From Albimonas sp963816545 (GTDB taxonomy: Bacteria; Pseudomonadota; Alphaproteobacteria; Rhodobacterales; Rhodobacteraceae), in the NCBI GenBank assembly GCA_963816545.1, contig CAWFLE010000007.1, positions 682,001 through 746,000 of the forward strand: a DNA stretch of 64,000 nt, read 5' to 3'. The notes under the pieces were generated by a model. It worked only from the letters and a program-made list of their open reading frames with translations, was not told the origin of the DNA and did no database searches. A program made the position numbers and the translations under genes. Of this stretch, positions 10,791-20,055 are shown piece after piece. Positions within the stretch are counted from its first letter, which is position 1; each line of letters opens with the position of its first letter.

Positions 10791-11190
10791 GCGGCCGCTG
10801 CTGCTGGTGGCCGCCTGCGCGCTGGTGGACCCGGACGGCCGGGTGCTGCTGGCGCAGCGGCCGGAGGGGAAGTCCATGGCCGGGCTGTGGGAGTTCCCGG
10901 GCGGCAAGGTGGAGGCGGGAGAGACGCCGGAGGCCTGCCTGATCCGGGAGCTGCACGAGGAGCTGGGCATCGACACCTGGGAGAGCTGCCTCGCGCCGCT
11001 CACCTTCGCCTCGCATGGGTATGAGAAGTTCCACCTGCTGATGCCCCTCTACATCTGCCGCAAATGGCGGGGGGTTCCGCAGAGCCGGGAGGATCAGGCG
11101 CTGAAATGGGTGGCGCCTGGGAAGCTGCGGGACTACCCGATGCCGCCGGCGGACGTGCCGCTGGTGGCCGTGCTTCGCGACTGGCTCTGA
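10771..11190 (+). CDS. mutT: MutT-type Nudix 8-oxo-dGTP diphosphatase
   Basis: A protein of about 139 residues with a complete Nudix box: G-G-K-V-E-A-G-E-T-P-E-A-C-L-I-R-E-L-H-E-E-L-G-I fits GX5EX7REUXEEXGU. It is preceded by VDPDGRVLLAQRPEGKSMAGLWEFPGG, the MutT signature, and ends with the DVPLVAVLRDWL tail usual for these proteins. It should hydrolyse oxidised dGTP and prevent AT-to-CG transversions. The coding frame overlaps the end of argJ; ATG codons at 10753 and 10771 are both possible and neither has a clear ribosome site, so translation is probably coupled. I chose the shorter overlap. Repeat copy B begins 5 bp after the stop. Confidence 0.9.
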   Translation: MPTTGAERPLLLVAACALVDPDGRVLLAQRPEGKSMAGLWEFPGGKVEAGETPEACLIRELHEELGIDTWESCLAPLTFASHGYEKFHLLMPLYICRKWRGVPQSREDQALKWVAPGKLRDYPMPPADVPLVAVLRDWL

Positions 11191-11194
11191 GGGA

Positions 11195-11348
11195 GGCGCC
11201 GCGTCGGCTGTCGCGCCTGTGGCGGAGGCGGCGCCCGCAGCGCGTTGCAACCGGCTGGGCCTCCGGGCGCCGGCAAAGGGGCGCCTCGCCTGCAACGCGC
11301 CGCGGGCGGGACCGGACCCGGAGGCGGAACGCTCGGCGCGGCGCCTCC
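11195..11348 (+). repeat. Nested palindromic intergenic repeat, copy B
   Basis: Outer arms GGAGGCGCCGCG / CGCGGCGCCTCC are perfect. Inner arms GCGCGTTGCA / TGCAACGCGC pair as a second stem, with a third GC-rich centre. It lies 5 bp after the mutT stop and 63 bp before the next gene in the same direction. It is the cleanest copy of the family (others at 4954, 45176, 52588). Confidence 0.8.
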
Positions 11349-11411
11349 GCGGGCGATTGCGCGCGGCCGGCGAGGGGCCCTATGCTCGGCGCTCCAGCGA
11401 GGAGCCACGCC

Positions 11412-13497
11412 ATGAACGCCCAGCCTCAGATCGCCAAGCGGAATTCCGTCTGCCCGCATGACTGCCCCTCCTGCTGCGCGCTGGAGGTGGAGGTCATCGA
11501 CGGCTCGCGCATCGGGCGGGTGCGGGGGGCCAGGTCCCAGAGCTACACCGACGGCGTGATCTGCGCCAAGGTCGCCCGCTATGCCGAGCGCATCCACCAT
11601 CCCGACCGGCTGACCCACCCCATGCGGCGGGTCGGCGCCAAGGGCGAGGGACGGTGGGAGCGGATATCCTGGGACGAGGCGCTGGACGAGATCGCGGCCC
11701 GGTTCCTGGAGATCGAGGCCGAGCACGGGGCCGAGGCGGTCTGGCCCTACTACTACGCCGGCACCATGGGCTTCGTGCAGCGCGACGGCATCAACCGCCT
11801 GCGGCACGCCAAGAAGTATTCGCGCTTCCACTCGACCATCTGCACCACCATGGCCTGGACCGGCTTCGCGGCCGGCACGGGGAAGGTGGCGGGGGCGGAC
11901 CCGCGGGAGATGGCGCTCTCGGACTGCGTGGTGATCTGGGGGACCAATGCGGTGGCCACCCAGGTCAACGTCATGCACCACGCGGCCAAGGCGCGGAAGG
12001 CGCGCGGGGCGAAGATCGTGGTTATCGACATCTACCGCAACGCCACGGTGCAGCAGGCCGATCTGGGGCTGGTGCTGCGGCCCGGCACGGACGGGGCGCT
12101 CGCCTGCGGGGTGATGCACGTGCTGTTCCGCGACGGCTACGCCGACCGGGAGTATCTGCGCGACTACACCGATGCGCCCGAGGAGCTGGAGGCGCATCTC
12201 GCCACCCGCACGCCGGAATGGGCGGCGGAGATCACCGGGCTGAGCGTCGCGGAGATCGAGGCGTTCGCGCGGCTGGTGGGGGAGACGAAGCGCACGTATT
12301 TCCGGCTCGGCTACGGCTTCACGCGGCAGCGCAACGGGGCGGCCAACATGCACGCGGCGCTGTGCATTCCCGCGGTGACGGGCGCGTGGAAATACGAGGG
12401 CGGCGGGGCATTCCACAACAACGACGGGATCTTTCACCTCAACAAGTCGGCGATCGAGGGGCACGACGCCATCGACCCCTCGGTCCGGGTGCTGGACCAG
12501 TCCCAGATCGGGCGCATCCTGACCGGGGATGCGGAGGCGCTGCGCGGCGGCGGGCCGGTGAAGGCGCTGCTGGTGCAGAACACCAACCCCGTCTCGGTCG
12601 CGCCGGAGCAGGCGCTGGTGCGGCGGGGCTTCGCGCGCGAGGACCTCTTCGTCGCCGTGCACGAGCAGTTCATGACCGAGACGGCCGAGATGGCCGACAT
12701 CGTCCTGCCCGCCACGCAGTTCATGGAGCATGACGACCTCTACCGCGGCGGCGGGCACCAGTTCGTCATGTTCGGCCCCAAGCTGATCGACGGGCCGGAC
12801 GAATGCCGCGACAACCACTTCGTGATCTGCGAGCTGGCGAAGCGGCTGGGGGCCGAGCACGAGGGCTTCGGCATGACCGCGCGGGAGCTGGTGGACCGGA
12901 CGCTGCGGAACTCGGGCACGGGACGCTGGCGGCGCTGGAGGAGACGAGCTGGCTCGACGTGCAGCCGGAATTCCGGGAGTCGCATCATCTCGACGGGTTC
13001 GCCTGGCCGGACGGGAAGTTCCGGTTCAAGCCGGACTGGCCGCGGGTGCCGAATGCGAACGCCGGCGGCAAGGGGCCCTGGCGGGACATGCCCGCCCTGC
13101 CCGACCACTGGGACGTGCTGGAGGCGGCGGACGAGGCGCATCCGTTCAAGCTCGCGACCTCGCCGGCGCGGCATTTCCTCAATTCGTCCTTCACCGAGAC
13201 GCCGGGGTCGGCGACGCGGGAGGGGCGCCCTCGTTGATGATCCACCCCGAGGACGCCGCCGGGCTGGGCGTGGCGGAGGGGGACGAGATCCTGATCGGCA
13301 ACGCGCGGGGCGAGACGCGGCTCGGCGTGCGCCTGTTCGAGGGGGTGAAGCGCGGGGTGGTGATCGCCGAGGGCATCTGGCCCAACCGCGCCCACAAGGG
13401 CGGCTGGGGGATCAACGCACTGACGGGGGCCGACAGCGTGGCCCCCTATGGCGGCGCGGCCTTCCATGACGTGAAGGTCTGGCTGCGGCCGGCGTGA
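11412..13497 (+). CDS. Molybdopterin oxidoreductase, DMSO-reductase superfamily (two frameshifts)
   Basis: A protein of about 695 residues. The N-terminus has CPHDCPSCCALEVE and a later conserved Cys (GVICAKVARYAER), spacing that suits a [4Fe-4S] cluster as in assimilatory and formate-dehydrogenase-like enzymes. Cofactor-binding segments follow: YAGTMGFVQRDGINR, GTNAVATQVNVMHHA, VVIDIYRNATVQQAD, LVQNTNPVSVAPEQ and DIVLPATQFMEHDDLY. A C-terminal molydop-binding domain (MIHPEDAAGLGVAEGDE) ends the protein. There is no Tat signal, so it is probably cytoplasmic. Two single-base losses, near 12912-12918 and in the C-run at 13226-13231, split the frame; both join to conserved sequence. Substrate is unknown, and no electron-transfer subunit is adjacent. 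Confidence 0.85.
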
Positions 13498-14681
13498 GGA
13501 CGGCGTACGACGCGGCGATCCTCGGGGCCGGCGCCGCGGGGATGATGTGCGCAGCCTTGGCCTCGGCGAAGGGCGGCCGGGTGCTGGTGGTGGACCACGC
13601 CAGGGCGCCGGGCGAGAAGATCCGCATTTCCGGCGGGGGGCGGTGCAACTTCACCAATCTGTGGTGCGGGCCGGAGAACTTCCTGTCCGCGAACCCGCAT
13701 TTCGCGAAGTCGGCGCTGAGCCGGTATACGCAGTGGGATTTCCTCGACCTGGTGGGGCGGCACGACATCCCCTGGCACGAGAAGACGCTGGGGCAGCTGT
13801 TCTGCGACCGGTCCGCGAAGGACATCATCCGGATGCTGCTGGCGGAGATGGCGGGGGCGGAGCTGCGGCTGGGCCTCTCGGCGGAGGTGGAGGCGGAGGG
13901 GGACGGCTTCGCGCTGGCGCTCTCGGACGGGACGCGGGCGTGGACGCGGAACCTGGTGGTGGCGACGGGGGGCAAGTCGATCCCGAAGATGGGGGCGACC
14001 GGCTTCGGCTACCGGCTGGCGGAGCGGTTCGGGCTGGCGGTGACGGAGACGCGCCCGGGGCTCGTGCCGCTGACCTTCGGAGAGGAGACGCTGGCCCGGC
14101 TGCGGCCGCTGGCGGGGGTGGCGGCGCCGGCGCGGGTCTCGGCCGGGGGCGCGAGCTTCGAGGAGGGGCTGCTGTTCACGCATCGCGGCCTGTCGGGGCC
14201 GTCGGTGCTTCAGGCGTCGTCCTATTGGCGGGAGGGAGAGGCGGTGACGGTGCGGCTCGCGCCCGGGGCGGACCTCTACGAGGCGCTGAGGGCGCGCAGG
14301 GCGGCGGCGGGCCGGCAGGCCGCGCAGACGGCGCTGGCGGAGCATCTGCCCAAGCGGCTCGCGGCGGAGATCGCGGCGGCGGAGGGGGCGACGGGCAATC
14401 TCGCGGACCTGTCGGACGCGCGGCTCGGGCGGCTGGCGGAGGCGGTGCAGGACTGGCGGGTGACGCCGGCGGGGACGGAGGGCTACCGGACGGCGGAGGT
14501 GACGCTGGGGGGCGTGGACACCGCCGGGCTCGACGCGCGGAGCATGGAGGCGCGCGCCGTGCCGGGCCTGTTCTTCGTGGGCGAGGTGGTGGACGTGACC
14601 GGCTGGCTGGGGGGCTACAACTTCCAGTGGGCGTGGTCCTCGGGCTGGGCGGCGGGGACCGAGATCGCGGCGCGGGGCTAG
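13494..14681 (+). CDS. BaiN/YhiN-like NAD(P)/FAD-dependent oxidoreductase
   Basis: A 395-residue HI0933-family flavoprotein. The FAD site AAILGAGAAGMMCAALAS is at residues 5-22, followed by the family marker GEKIRISGGGRCNFTN, VATGGKSIPKMGATGFGY, LLFTHRGLSGPSVLQASSYW and the C-terminal FAD motif FFVGEVVDVTGWLGGYNFQWAWSSG. The physiological substrate of most members is unknown; some are called aminoacetone oxidase-like. The start is GTG, overlapping the TGA of the molybdoenzyme gene (GTGA), so the two are translationally coupled. The stop overlaps by 4 bp the end of the opposing cyclase gene. Confidence 0.88.
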   Translation: MRTAYDAAILGAGAAGMMCAALASAKGGRVLVVDHARAPGEKIRISGGGRCNFTNLWCGPENFLSANPHFAKSALSRYTQWDFLDLVGRHDIPWHEKTLGQLFCDRSAKDIIRMLLAEMAGAELRLGLSAEVEAEGDGFALALSDGTRAWTRNLVVATGGKSIPKMGATGFGYRLAERFGLAVTETRPGLVPLTFGEETLARLRPLAGVAAPARVSAGGASFEEGLLFTHRGLSGPSVLQASSYWREGEAVTVRLAPGADLYEALRARRAAAGRQAAQTALAEHLPKRLAAEIAAAEGATGNLADLSDARLGRLAEAVQDWRVTPAGTEGYRTAEVTLGGVDTAGLDARSMEARAVPGLFFVGEVVDVTGWLGGYNFQWAWSSGWAAGTEIAARG

Positions 14682-16555
14682 AGGCCCCAGACCTCAACCG
14701 GCGCCTGGCGGCCGCGGACGGGGGCGTGCGCGAGCAGGCGCATCCCCTCGGCCTCCGGCGCGCGGCCGGCGGCGGAGAGCGCCGCGCGCGTAACGGCGAG
14801 GGAGGCGCGGACGGCCTTGGCGGTCTCCTGCAGGCGGGCGGCGACGTTGACGGTGTCTCCGGTGACGGTGACGACGCTTTGGCGACGGCCGCCCAGGACG
14901 GCGGCGGTCACGGGCCCGGCATGGAGGGAGACGCGAAGGCGCGGCGGCTCGCCGTCGGGGGCGGCGGCGGCGAGAGCGGGCGCCTCCGTCAGCAGGGCCC
15001 TGGCGCAGGCCAGCGCGCGCGCGGCGTCGTCGGGCAGCGGGTCAGGCAGGCCGAACACGATCATCGCGCCGTCGCCGGAATAGTCCGTGACCACGCCGCC
15101 GAAGCGGGAGGCGGTGTCCTCGAACCGCTCATGGAGGGCGGAGAGGAAGGCGGCGGTCCGGGCGGAGGCCGCACGCTCGGAGAGGGCGGAGAAGCCTTGG
15201 ACGTCGGCGAAGAGCACGGCGGCCTGCTGCTCGCGCCGGTCGAAATGGGGGGTGGCGTCGCGGGCGAGGCGATCGGCGAGGGCCGGAGCCACGTAGCGGG
15301 CGAGGTTGGCGCGCTGGAGCGAGAGCTCCCGCCGGCGCAGGGCGATGCCGGAGGCGGAGCCTGCGAAGAGGCCGAAGAGGACGGAGACGGCGTCGAGCTG
15401 CAGGTTGCCCGGCGCGAAGGCGAGCTGCAGGACGGTCCCCGCCGCGATCCAGGCGCCGGCGCCGGCAAGCAGCGCCGCCCCCGGGCGGCCGAGGCGGGCG
15501 GCCCCGAAAGCGGCCGCGCAGGCGGCGAGCGCGAGGAGGATGGAGACGAGCGCCGTCCCGGCGTCGCGGCGCAGGAGCGGGCCGGAAAGAAGGTCGGCGG
15601 CTACGGCGGCGAGCGACTCGGCCCCCGGCACCGACGATCCGAAGGGGGTCGCGAAACGGTCGCCGAGGCTCGGCGCGGCGCTGCCGACGAAGACGATCCG
15701 GCCCGTGAAGGCGTCGGGCGGAACGCGGCCCGCGAGGAAGGCCGAGAGGGTGACGGTGCGGATCGTGCCGGCCGGACCCGCGTGCCGGATGGCGAGGGCG
15801 TCGCGCAGGTCGAGCGGCCACGTCCGCCCGTCCAGCTCCACCCGATCCCCGCGCACGAGGCGGACGTCGGAGGCGCCCTTGCCGGCCGCGAGGACGACGG
15901 CGGCCAGAGGCAGGGCCGGAAGCGGCGCGACCGGGTCCTCCGAGGCGAGTCGAAGGCGGCGCAGGCGCCCGTCGGGCGAGGGGCGGATGTTGACGTGGCC
16001 GAGCGCGGCCGCGGCGGCGGCGAGCCGGGGTGCGGGGAGCAGGCGGTTCGGCGGCGCGGGCGGCCCCTCCTGCGTGGAGATGACGGCGCCGATGGCGCTG
16101 CGGGCGTAGGCGGCCTCCTGCTCCGGGGCTGGCGCGGCGGCGCGAGGAGCGCCGTCGAGGGCCGCGGCGGCGAGGGCGACGCGGCCGAGGGCGCGCAGGG
16201 CGGCGGCGAGGTCGCGGTCCGCGGCCGTCGCCTCGATGAACAGGAAGTCCAGCGCGACGGCGGCGGGGCGGTGGGCGTGAAGACGGCGCAACGCCTCGGC
16301 AAGCGCCGCGCGCAGCGGCGCGCCGGGCGGGGCTTCGGCAAGCGCCGCCTCGTCCACGGCGAGGACGGCGACGCCCGGCGGCTCGGGCAGCGCGCCGCGC
16401 AGGAGGAAGCGCTGGTCGAGGAGCCGCGCCTCCAGCGCCTCGGTCGCCGGATCGGCCGCGACGATGCGCCAGAGGGCGAAGAGGAGCGTGGCGAAGAAGG
16501 CGGTCAGCAGGGCGGCGGCGGCCGAGGGCGCCCGGCCGCGCGCGCGCCGGATCAT
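14678..16555 (-). CDS. CHASE2-domain class III adenylate/guanylate cyclase
   Basis: A protein of about 625 residues starting at the ATG that overlaps the FecR gene stop (ATGA). A transmembrane helix (about residues 14-30) precedes a periplasmic CHASE2 sensor region (VAVLAVDEAALAEA, PAAVALDFLFIE, VFVGSAAPSLGDRFATPFG). Two or three further membrane helices lead into a cyclase domain: AAVLFADVQGFSALSE (metal Asp), VVTDYSGDGAMIVFG (second Asp) and VTGDTVNVAARLQ (Asn/Arg transition-state pair). All key residues are present, so it is probably an active cAMP-forming enzyme. The upstream partner is a FecR-domain protein, a common pairing for CHASE2 cyclases. The signal sensed is unknown. Confidence 0.87.
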   Translation of the reverse strand: MIRRARGRAPSAAAALLTAFFATLLFALWRIVAADPATEALEARLLDQRFLLRGALPEPPGVAVLAVDEAALAEAPPGAPLRAALAEALRRLHAHRPAAVALDFLFIEATAADRDLAAALRALGRVALAAAALDGAPRAAAPAPEQEAAYARSAIGAVISTQEGPPAPPNRLLPAPRLAAAAAALGHVNIRPSPDGRLRRLRLASEDPVAPLPALPLAAVVLAAGKGASDVRLVRGDRVELDGRTWPLDLRDALAIRHAGPAGTIRTVTLSAFLAGRVPPDAFTGRIVFVGSAAPSLGDRFATPFGSSVPGAESLAAVAADLLSGPLLRRDAGTALVSILLALAACAAAFGAARLGRPGAALLAGAGAWIAAGTVLQLAFAPGNLQLDAVSVLFGLFAGSASGIALRRRELSLQRANLARYVAPALADRLARDATPHFDRREQQAAVLFADVQGFSALSERAASARTAAFLSALHERFEDTASRFGGVVTDYSGDGAMIVFGLPDPLPDDAARALACARALLTEAPALAAAAPDGEPPRLRVSLHAGPVTAAVLGGRRQSVVTVTGDTVNVAARLQETAKAVRASLAVTRAALSAAGRAPEAEGMRLLAHAPVRGRQAPVEVWGL

Positions 16556-17181
16556 CGCCAGCCGAAGCCGAGGCGGTCGCGCGCGGCCTCCACCCGCGGC
16601 GGTCCCCATTCCACGACCGGCCCGGGCTCTCCGGCGGCGGAGACGTCCACGCCCTCGCCGGGGCCGAGGATCGCCGCGCCTCCGGGAGCGACGGCGAGGA
16701 CCCGGCCCTCCGCGGCGAAGACGGCGGAGCCGCCGCCGCGCTCATGCTCCACGAACCAGGCGGTGGAGCGGACCGAGGCCACGACGACCGGGGTGCGGAT
16801 GTCGAAGCTGCCCCAGGTGCGCGAGGGAACCACGGCGCCCACGAGCCCCTCGAGCAGTTGCAGCACCACCGCGAAGGCGCCGCCGGCGGGGCCGGTCAGC
16901 CCCTCCAGCGTCACCTCGGCGTTGGGTCCGATTGTGACGACGATGCCGTCGGCGCAGCGGATCTCCACGCGCGCGGCGGCGGGGGTGGAGATGACGAGAT
17001 CGCCTTCCGGGAGCGGTCCTTCGGTCAGCGGCGCGTCGAGCCCGGAATGCCAGAGGCGGAGACCCCGCCCCTCCAGCCGCGCGACCTCGCACGCGCGCAG
17101 GGTCTGCGCCTCGGCGCCCGGCGCCGAGAGGGCGGCGCAGAGGGCGAGGGCGCACGCGCGGATCGGCGACGACTGCGGCAT
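16552..17181 (-). CDS. Secreted FecR-domain protein
   Basis: A protein of about 209 residues from the ATG at 17181 (MPQSSPIRACALALCAALSA), with a signal peptide ending near GAEAQ. A FecR-like beta domain follows: LPEGDLVISTPAAARVEIRCADG, IGPNAEVTLEGL and GSFDIRTPVVVASVRSTAWFVEH. This 'T-P-x-x-V-x-x-V-R-S-T' strand is the FecR hallmark. The ATG at 17181 is preferred over an upstream in-frame start because a signal peptide begins there and GGGGG lies just before. It overlaps the CHASE2 cyclase by 4 bp, and the two probably form one periplasmic sensing unit. Ligand unknown. Confidence 0.8.
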   Translation of the reverse strand: MPQSSPIRACALALCAALSAPGAEAQTLRACEVARLEGRGLRLWHSGLDAPLTEGPLPEGDLVISTPAAARVEIRCADGIVVTIGPNAEVTLEGLTGPAGGAFAVVLQLLEGLVGAVVPSRTWGSFDIRTPVVVASVRSTAWFVEHERGGGSAVFAAEGRVLAVAPGGAAILGPGEGVDVSAAGEPGPVVEWGPPRVEAARDRLGFGWR

Positions 17182-17275
17182 GGTCCCCCTGATCTCGTTC
17201 CGCGGCGCCGGGCGCCGCTGCGTAACCCTACGCCTTCGCAGGCGCAGGGTCGAGCGGGAGGGCGCCGAGGGCGGA

Positions 17276-17971
17276 TCAGGCGGGGACTTCGGAGATCCCG
17301 CCATGCGCCGCGGACCATTCCAGCGGCGAGGTCAGGAAGCTCTCGACCTCGGCCAGCGTCTCGCGGTCGAAATGGCCTTCCTGCCGGCAGACGCGCAGCA
17401 CGTCCCACCACGTGGCCAGGTGGTGGAGGCGCAGGCCGTTGCGCGAGAGGACCTCGGGCGTCTGCTTGAAGATGTCGTAGTAGAAGATCACCAGCGTGTC
17501 GGTGACCTCGGCCCCCGCGGTGCGCAGCGCCTCGGCGAAGCGGAGCTTGGAGCCGCCGTCGGTGGTCAGATCCTCCACCAGCACCACGCGGCTCCCTTCG
17601 GTCAGGTCGCCCTCGATCTGGGCGTCGCGGCCGAAGCCCTTGGGCTTCTTGCGCACGTAGAGCATGGGCAGCGCCATGCGGTCGGCGATCCAGGCGGCGA
17701 AGGGGATGCCGGCGGTCTCGCCGCCCGCGACGGCGTCATGCGCCTCGAACCCCGCGTCGCGCATCAGGGTCGCCACGGCGAAATCCATCAGCGTGTTGCG
17801 GATGCGGGGATAGGAGATGAGCTTGCGGCAGTCGATATAGACCGGCGACGCGAGGCCCGAGGTGAACTTGTAGGGCTCGTCCTTGCGGAAATGGACCGCC
17901 TTGATCTCCAGCAGCATCTTCGCGGTCAGGTCCGCCATCAGGGCGCGGTCGGGGAAGGTGCTGGCGAACAT
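17276..17971 (-). CDS. pyrE: Orotate phosphoribosyltransferase
   Basis: A 231-residue protein that makes OMP from orotate and PRPP in pyrimidine synthesis. The PRPP-binding motif is VVLVEDLTTDGGSK. Other typical segments are FTSGLASPVYIDCRKLIS near the N-terminus and VAGGETAGIPFAAWIADRM. The same reading frame stays open far upstream into the previous gene, but the conserved protein starts at the ATG at 17971 (MFASTFPDRALMADLTAKML). It lies 62 bp after the CocE-type hydrolase on the same strand, so it may share a transcript. The C-terminal 40 residues are longer than in the E. coli enzyme, as in other alphaproteobacteria. Confidence 0.93.
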   Translation of the reverse strand: MFASTFPDRALMADLTAKMLLEIKAVHFRKDEPYKFTSGLASPVYIDCRKLISYPRIRNTLMDFAVATLMRDAGFEAHDAVAGGETAGIPFAAWIADRMALPMLYVRKKPKGFGRDAQIEGDLTEGSRVVLVEDLTTDGGSKLRFAEALRTAGAEVTDTLVIFYYDIFKQTPEVLSRNGLRLHHLATWWDVLRVCRQEGHFDRETLAEVESFLTSPLEWSAAHGGISEVPA

Positions 17972-18033
17972 TGGGCTGTCTCCGAGGGCTGCGGCGCCGC
18001 CTCTGTCCCGCGGCGCCGCGCCCGCGTCAAGCC

Positions 18034-20044
18034 TTAGACCAGGTCCCGGGGGATGGTCTCGTCCCAGTTCTCGGAGAAGATGCGCACGTCGCCGTCGAAG
18101 GCGTCGAGGCGCGCGTGGATGTGGAAGTTGCGCGCGTCGCAGGTGAGCTTCGTGCTGGTGACCGCCCGCGCGCGCCAGCCGTCGCGGCTGAATTCGCGTT
18201 CGGTGAAGGTCTCGCCGGTCAGCGAGGCGTGGTCGTCGTCGCGGAAGGAATACCGCTCCTCGGTGTTGCGGCGGATGGTCATGCCGATCTCGGGCAGGCG
18301 ATAGGTCCCGTCGTCGTTGATGACCTCCAGCGTCGAGGTGTCGCCCACCAGGTCCCGGATCAGGCGCCAGGCGTGGCGGCCCTCGGCCAGGCGGTCCACC
18401 GGCATGGGGGGCGCCCTCGGGCTCCCCCAGCGGGCGCATGGGGGGCTCGTCGCGCACGTTCCGCTGCGGGATGGTCAGGCGGCTTTCGTGGGTGCGGATC
18501 GTCAGGCACGCGGCCTCCGGCGTCGCCCAGACCAGCGGGAAGTAGCTGCTGGAGACCGAGAGGCGCAGGCGGTGACCCTTCGGCAGCCGATGGGCGAGGC
18601 CGTTGAAGCGCACGCGGACCTTGTAGAACTTTCCGGGCTCCAGCGGCTCGGGGCTCTCATGCGAGTCCCGGTGGGTGAGGTTCTTCACGCCGTAGGTGAT
18701 GCGGGTGGCGCGGCCGTCGGGCATCACGTCCGACAGGCGCACGGCCACCTGCGCGACGGGCTTGTCGGCGGCGATCTCGAAGTCGATGTAGGGCACGCCG
18801 AGGATCTCCTGATCCTCTTCCGCGGGCTCGGTGTCGAAGATCAGGGAGCCGCCATCCTCCTCCCGCTGGTCGTGGGGCAGGTCCGGCAGCGCGGAGTAGG
18901 AGCACCACTTGCCGGCGAACTGGCCGACCGAGAGGGGCGAGCACACCGTCTCCTCCCGCGGCTGCACCTCGTCCTCCGCCAGCCGGCGGTAGCCGAGGCG
19001 GTAGGGACGGTCGGTCACGTTGGGGGAGGGCCAGGCGGGCTCGGCCACCCAGCGGCCGGGGCGGTCCTCGTACGAGGTGGAGGGGGGGACGCTGTCCTGG
19101 AGCCAGAGGCGCAGCTTGGGGTCGTCCTCCACGCCGCGGTCCTCGCCCTTCAGCCAGTGGTCGAACCAGCGCACCAGCTCCTGCAGGAAGCCGGCGGCGG
19201 GGCCAGGGACGCCCATATGCGGGTAGCGGTGGCCCCAGGGGCCGATCAGGCCGCGGCAGGGGGCGTCGAGGTTCTCCATCAGGCGGAAGATCGCGTTGGT
19301 GTAGCCGTCGGTCCAGCCGCCGACCGCAAGCACGGCGGCCTTGATCGCGCCGTAGTCCTCGCACACCGAATGGGCGCGCCAGTATTCGTCGCGGCGCTGG
19401 TGCTCCAGCCAGGGCTTCAGCCACATGCCGCTGCCCCGGAGGCGGTTCAGCCAGACCTCGCGCCAGCGGTCGCCCAGGATCTCGGGGTCGGGGGGCTGGC
19501 TGTTGAAGGCGAACATCACCGTCGCCTCCGACAGGTGGTCCCCCAGCAGGCAGCCGCCCATGTAGTGCATGTTGTCGGCGTAGAGGTCGTCGGAGGCGCA
19601 GCAGGAGACGATGGCCTTCAGCGCCTCGGGCGCGCGTGCGGCGATCTGGAGCGAGTTGAACCCGCCCCAGGAGATGCCCATCATCCCCACCGCGCCGTCG
19701 CACCAGGGCTGGCGGGAGATCCAGTCGATCACGTCCACGCCGTCCTGAAGCTCCTGCTCGCAGTATTCGTCCACCAGCAGGCCGTCGGATTCGCCGGAGC
19801 CGCGCATGTCCACGCGCACGCAGGCGTAGCCGTGGCCGGCGATATAGGGGTGGTTCACCAAGTCCCGCGCCCGCGTCAGGTCCCGCTTCCGATAGGGGAG
19901 GTATTCGAGGACCGCCGGCACGGGGCGGTCACCGGCATCCACGGGAAGCCAGATGCGGGCCGAAACGCGGGAGCCGTCGGGAAGCGGGATCCAGACGTGC
20001 TCCTCGATGCGGACCTCGCGCGGAAACTCGGTGACGTGACGCAT
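18034..20044 (-). CDS. CocE/NonD-family alpha/beta hydrolase (one frameshift)
   Basis: A protein of about 669 residues in the X-Pro dipeptidyl-peptidase S15 / CocE family. The N-terminal hydrolase domain has PAVLEYLPYRKRDL, RVDMRGSGESDG (oxyanion side), and the nucleophile elbow GISWGGF. A C-terminal jelly-roll domain (VRLSDVMPDGRATRITYGV, FNGLAHRLPKGHRLRLSVSSSYFP) completes the family plan. No signal peptide is seen. The frame breaks in a run of six G at 18406-18411; removing one base continues the domain to the stop at 18034. It lies 11 bp downstream of an ATP-grasp ligase gene, suggesting one makes and the other cleaves an amide or ester. Substrate unknown. Confidence 0.85.
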
Positions 20045-20055
20045 GATCCTCCCCC

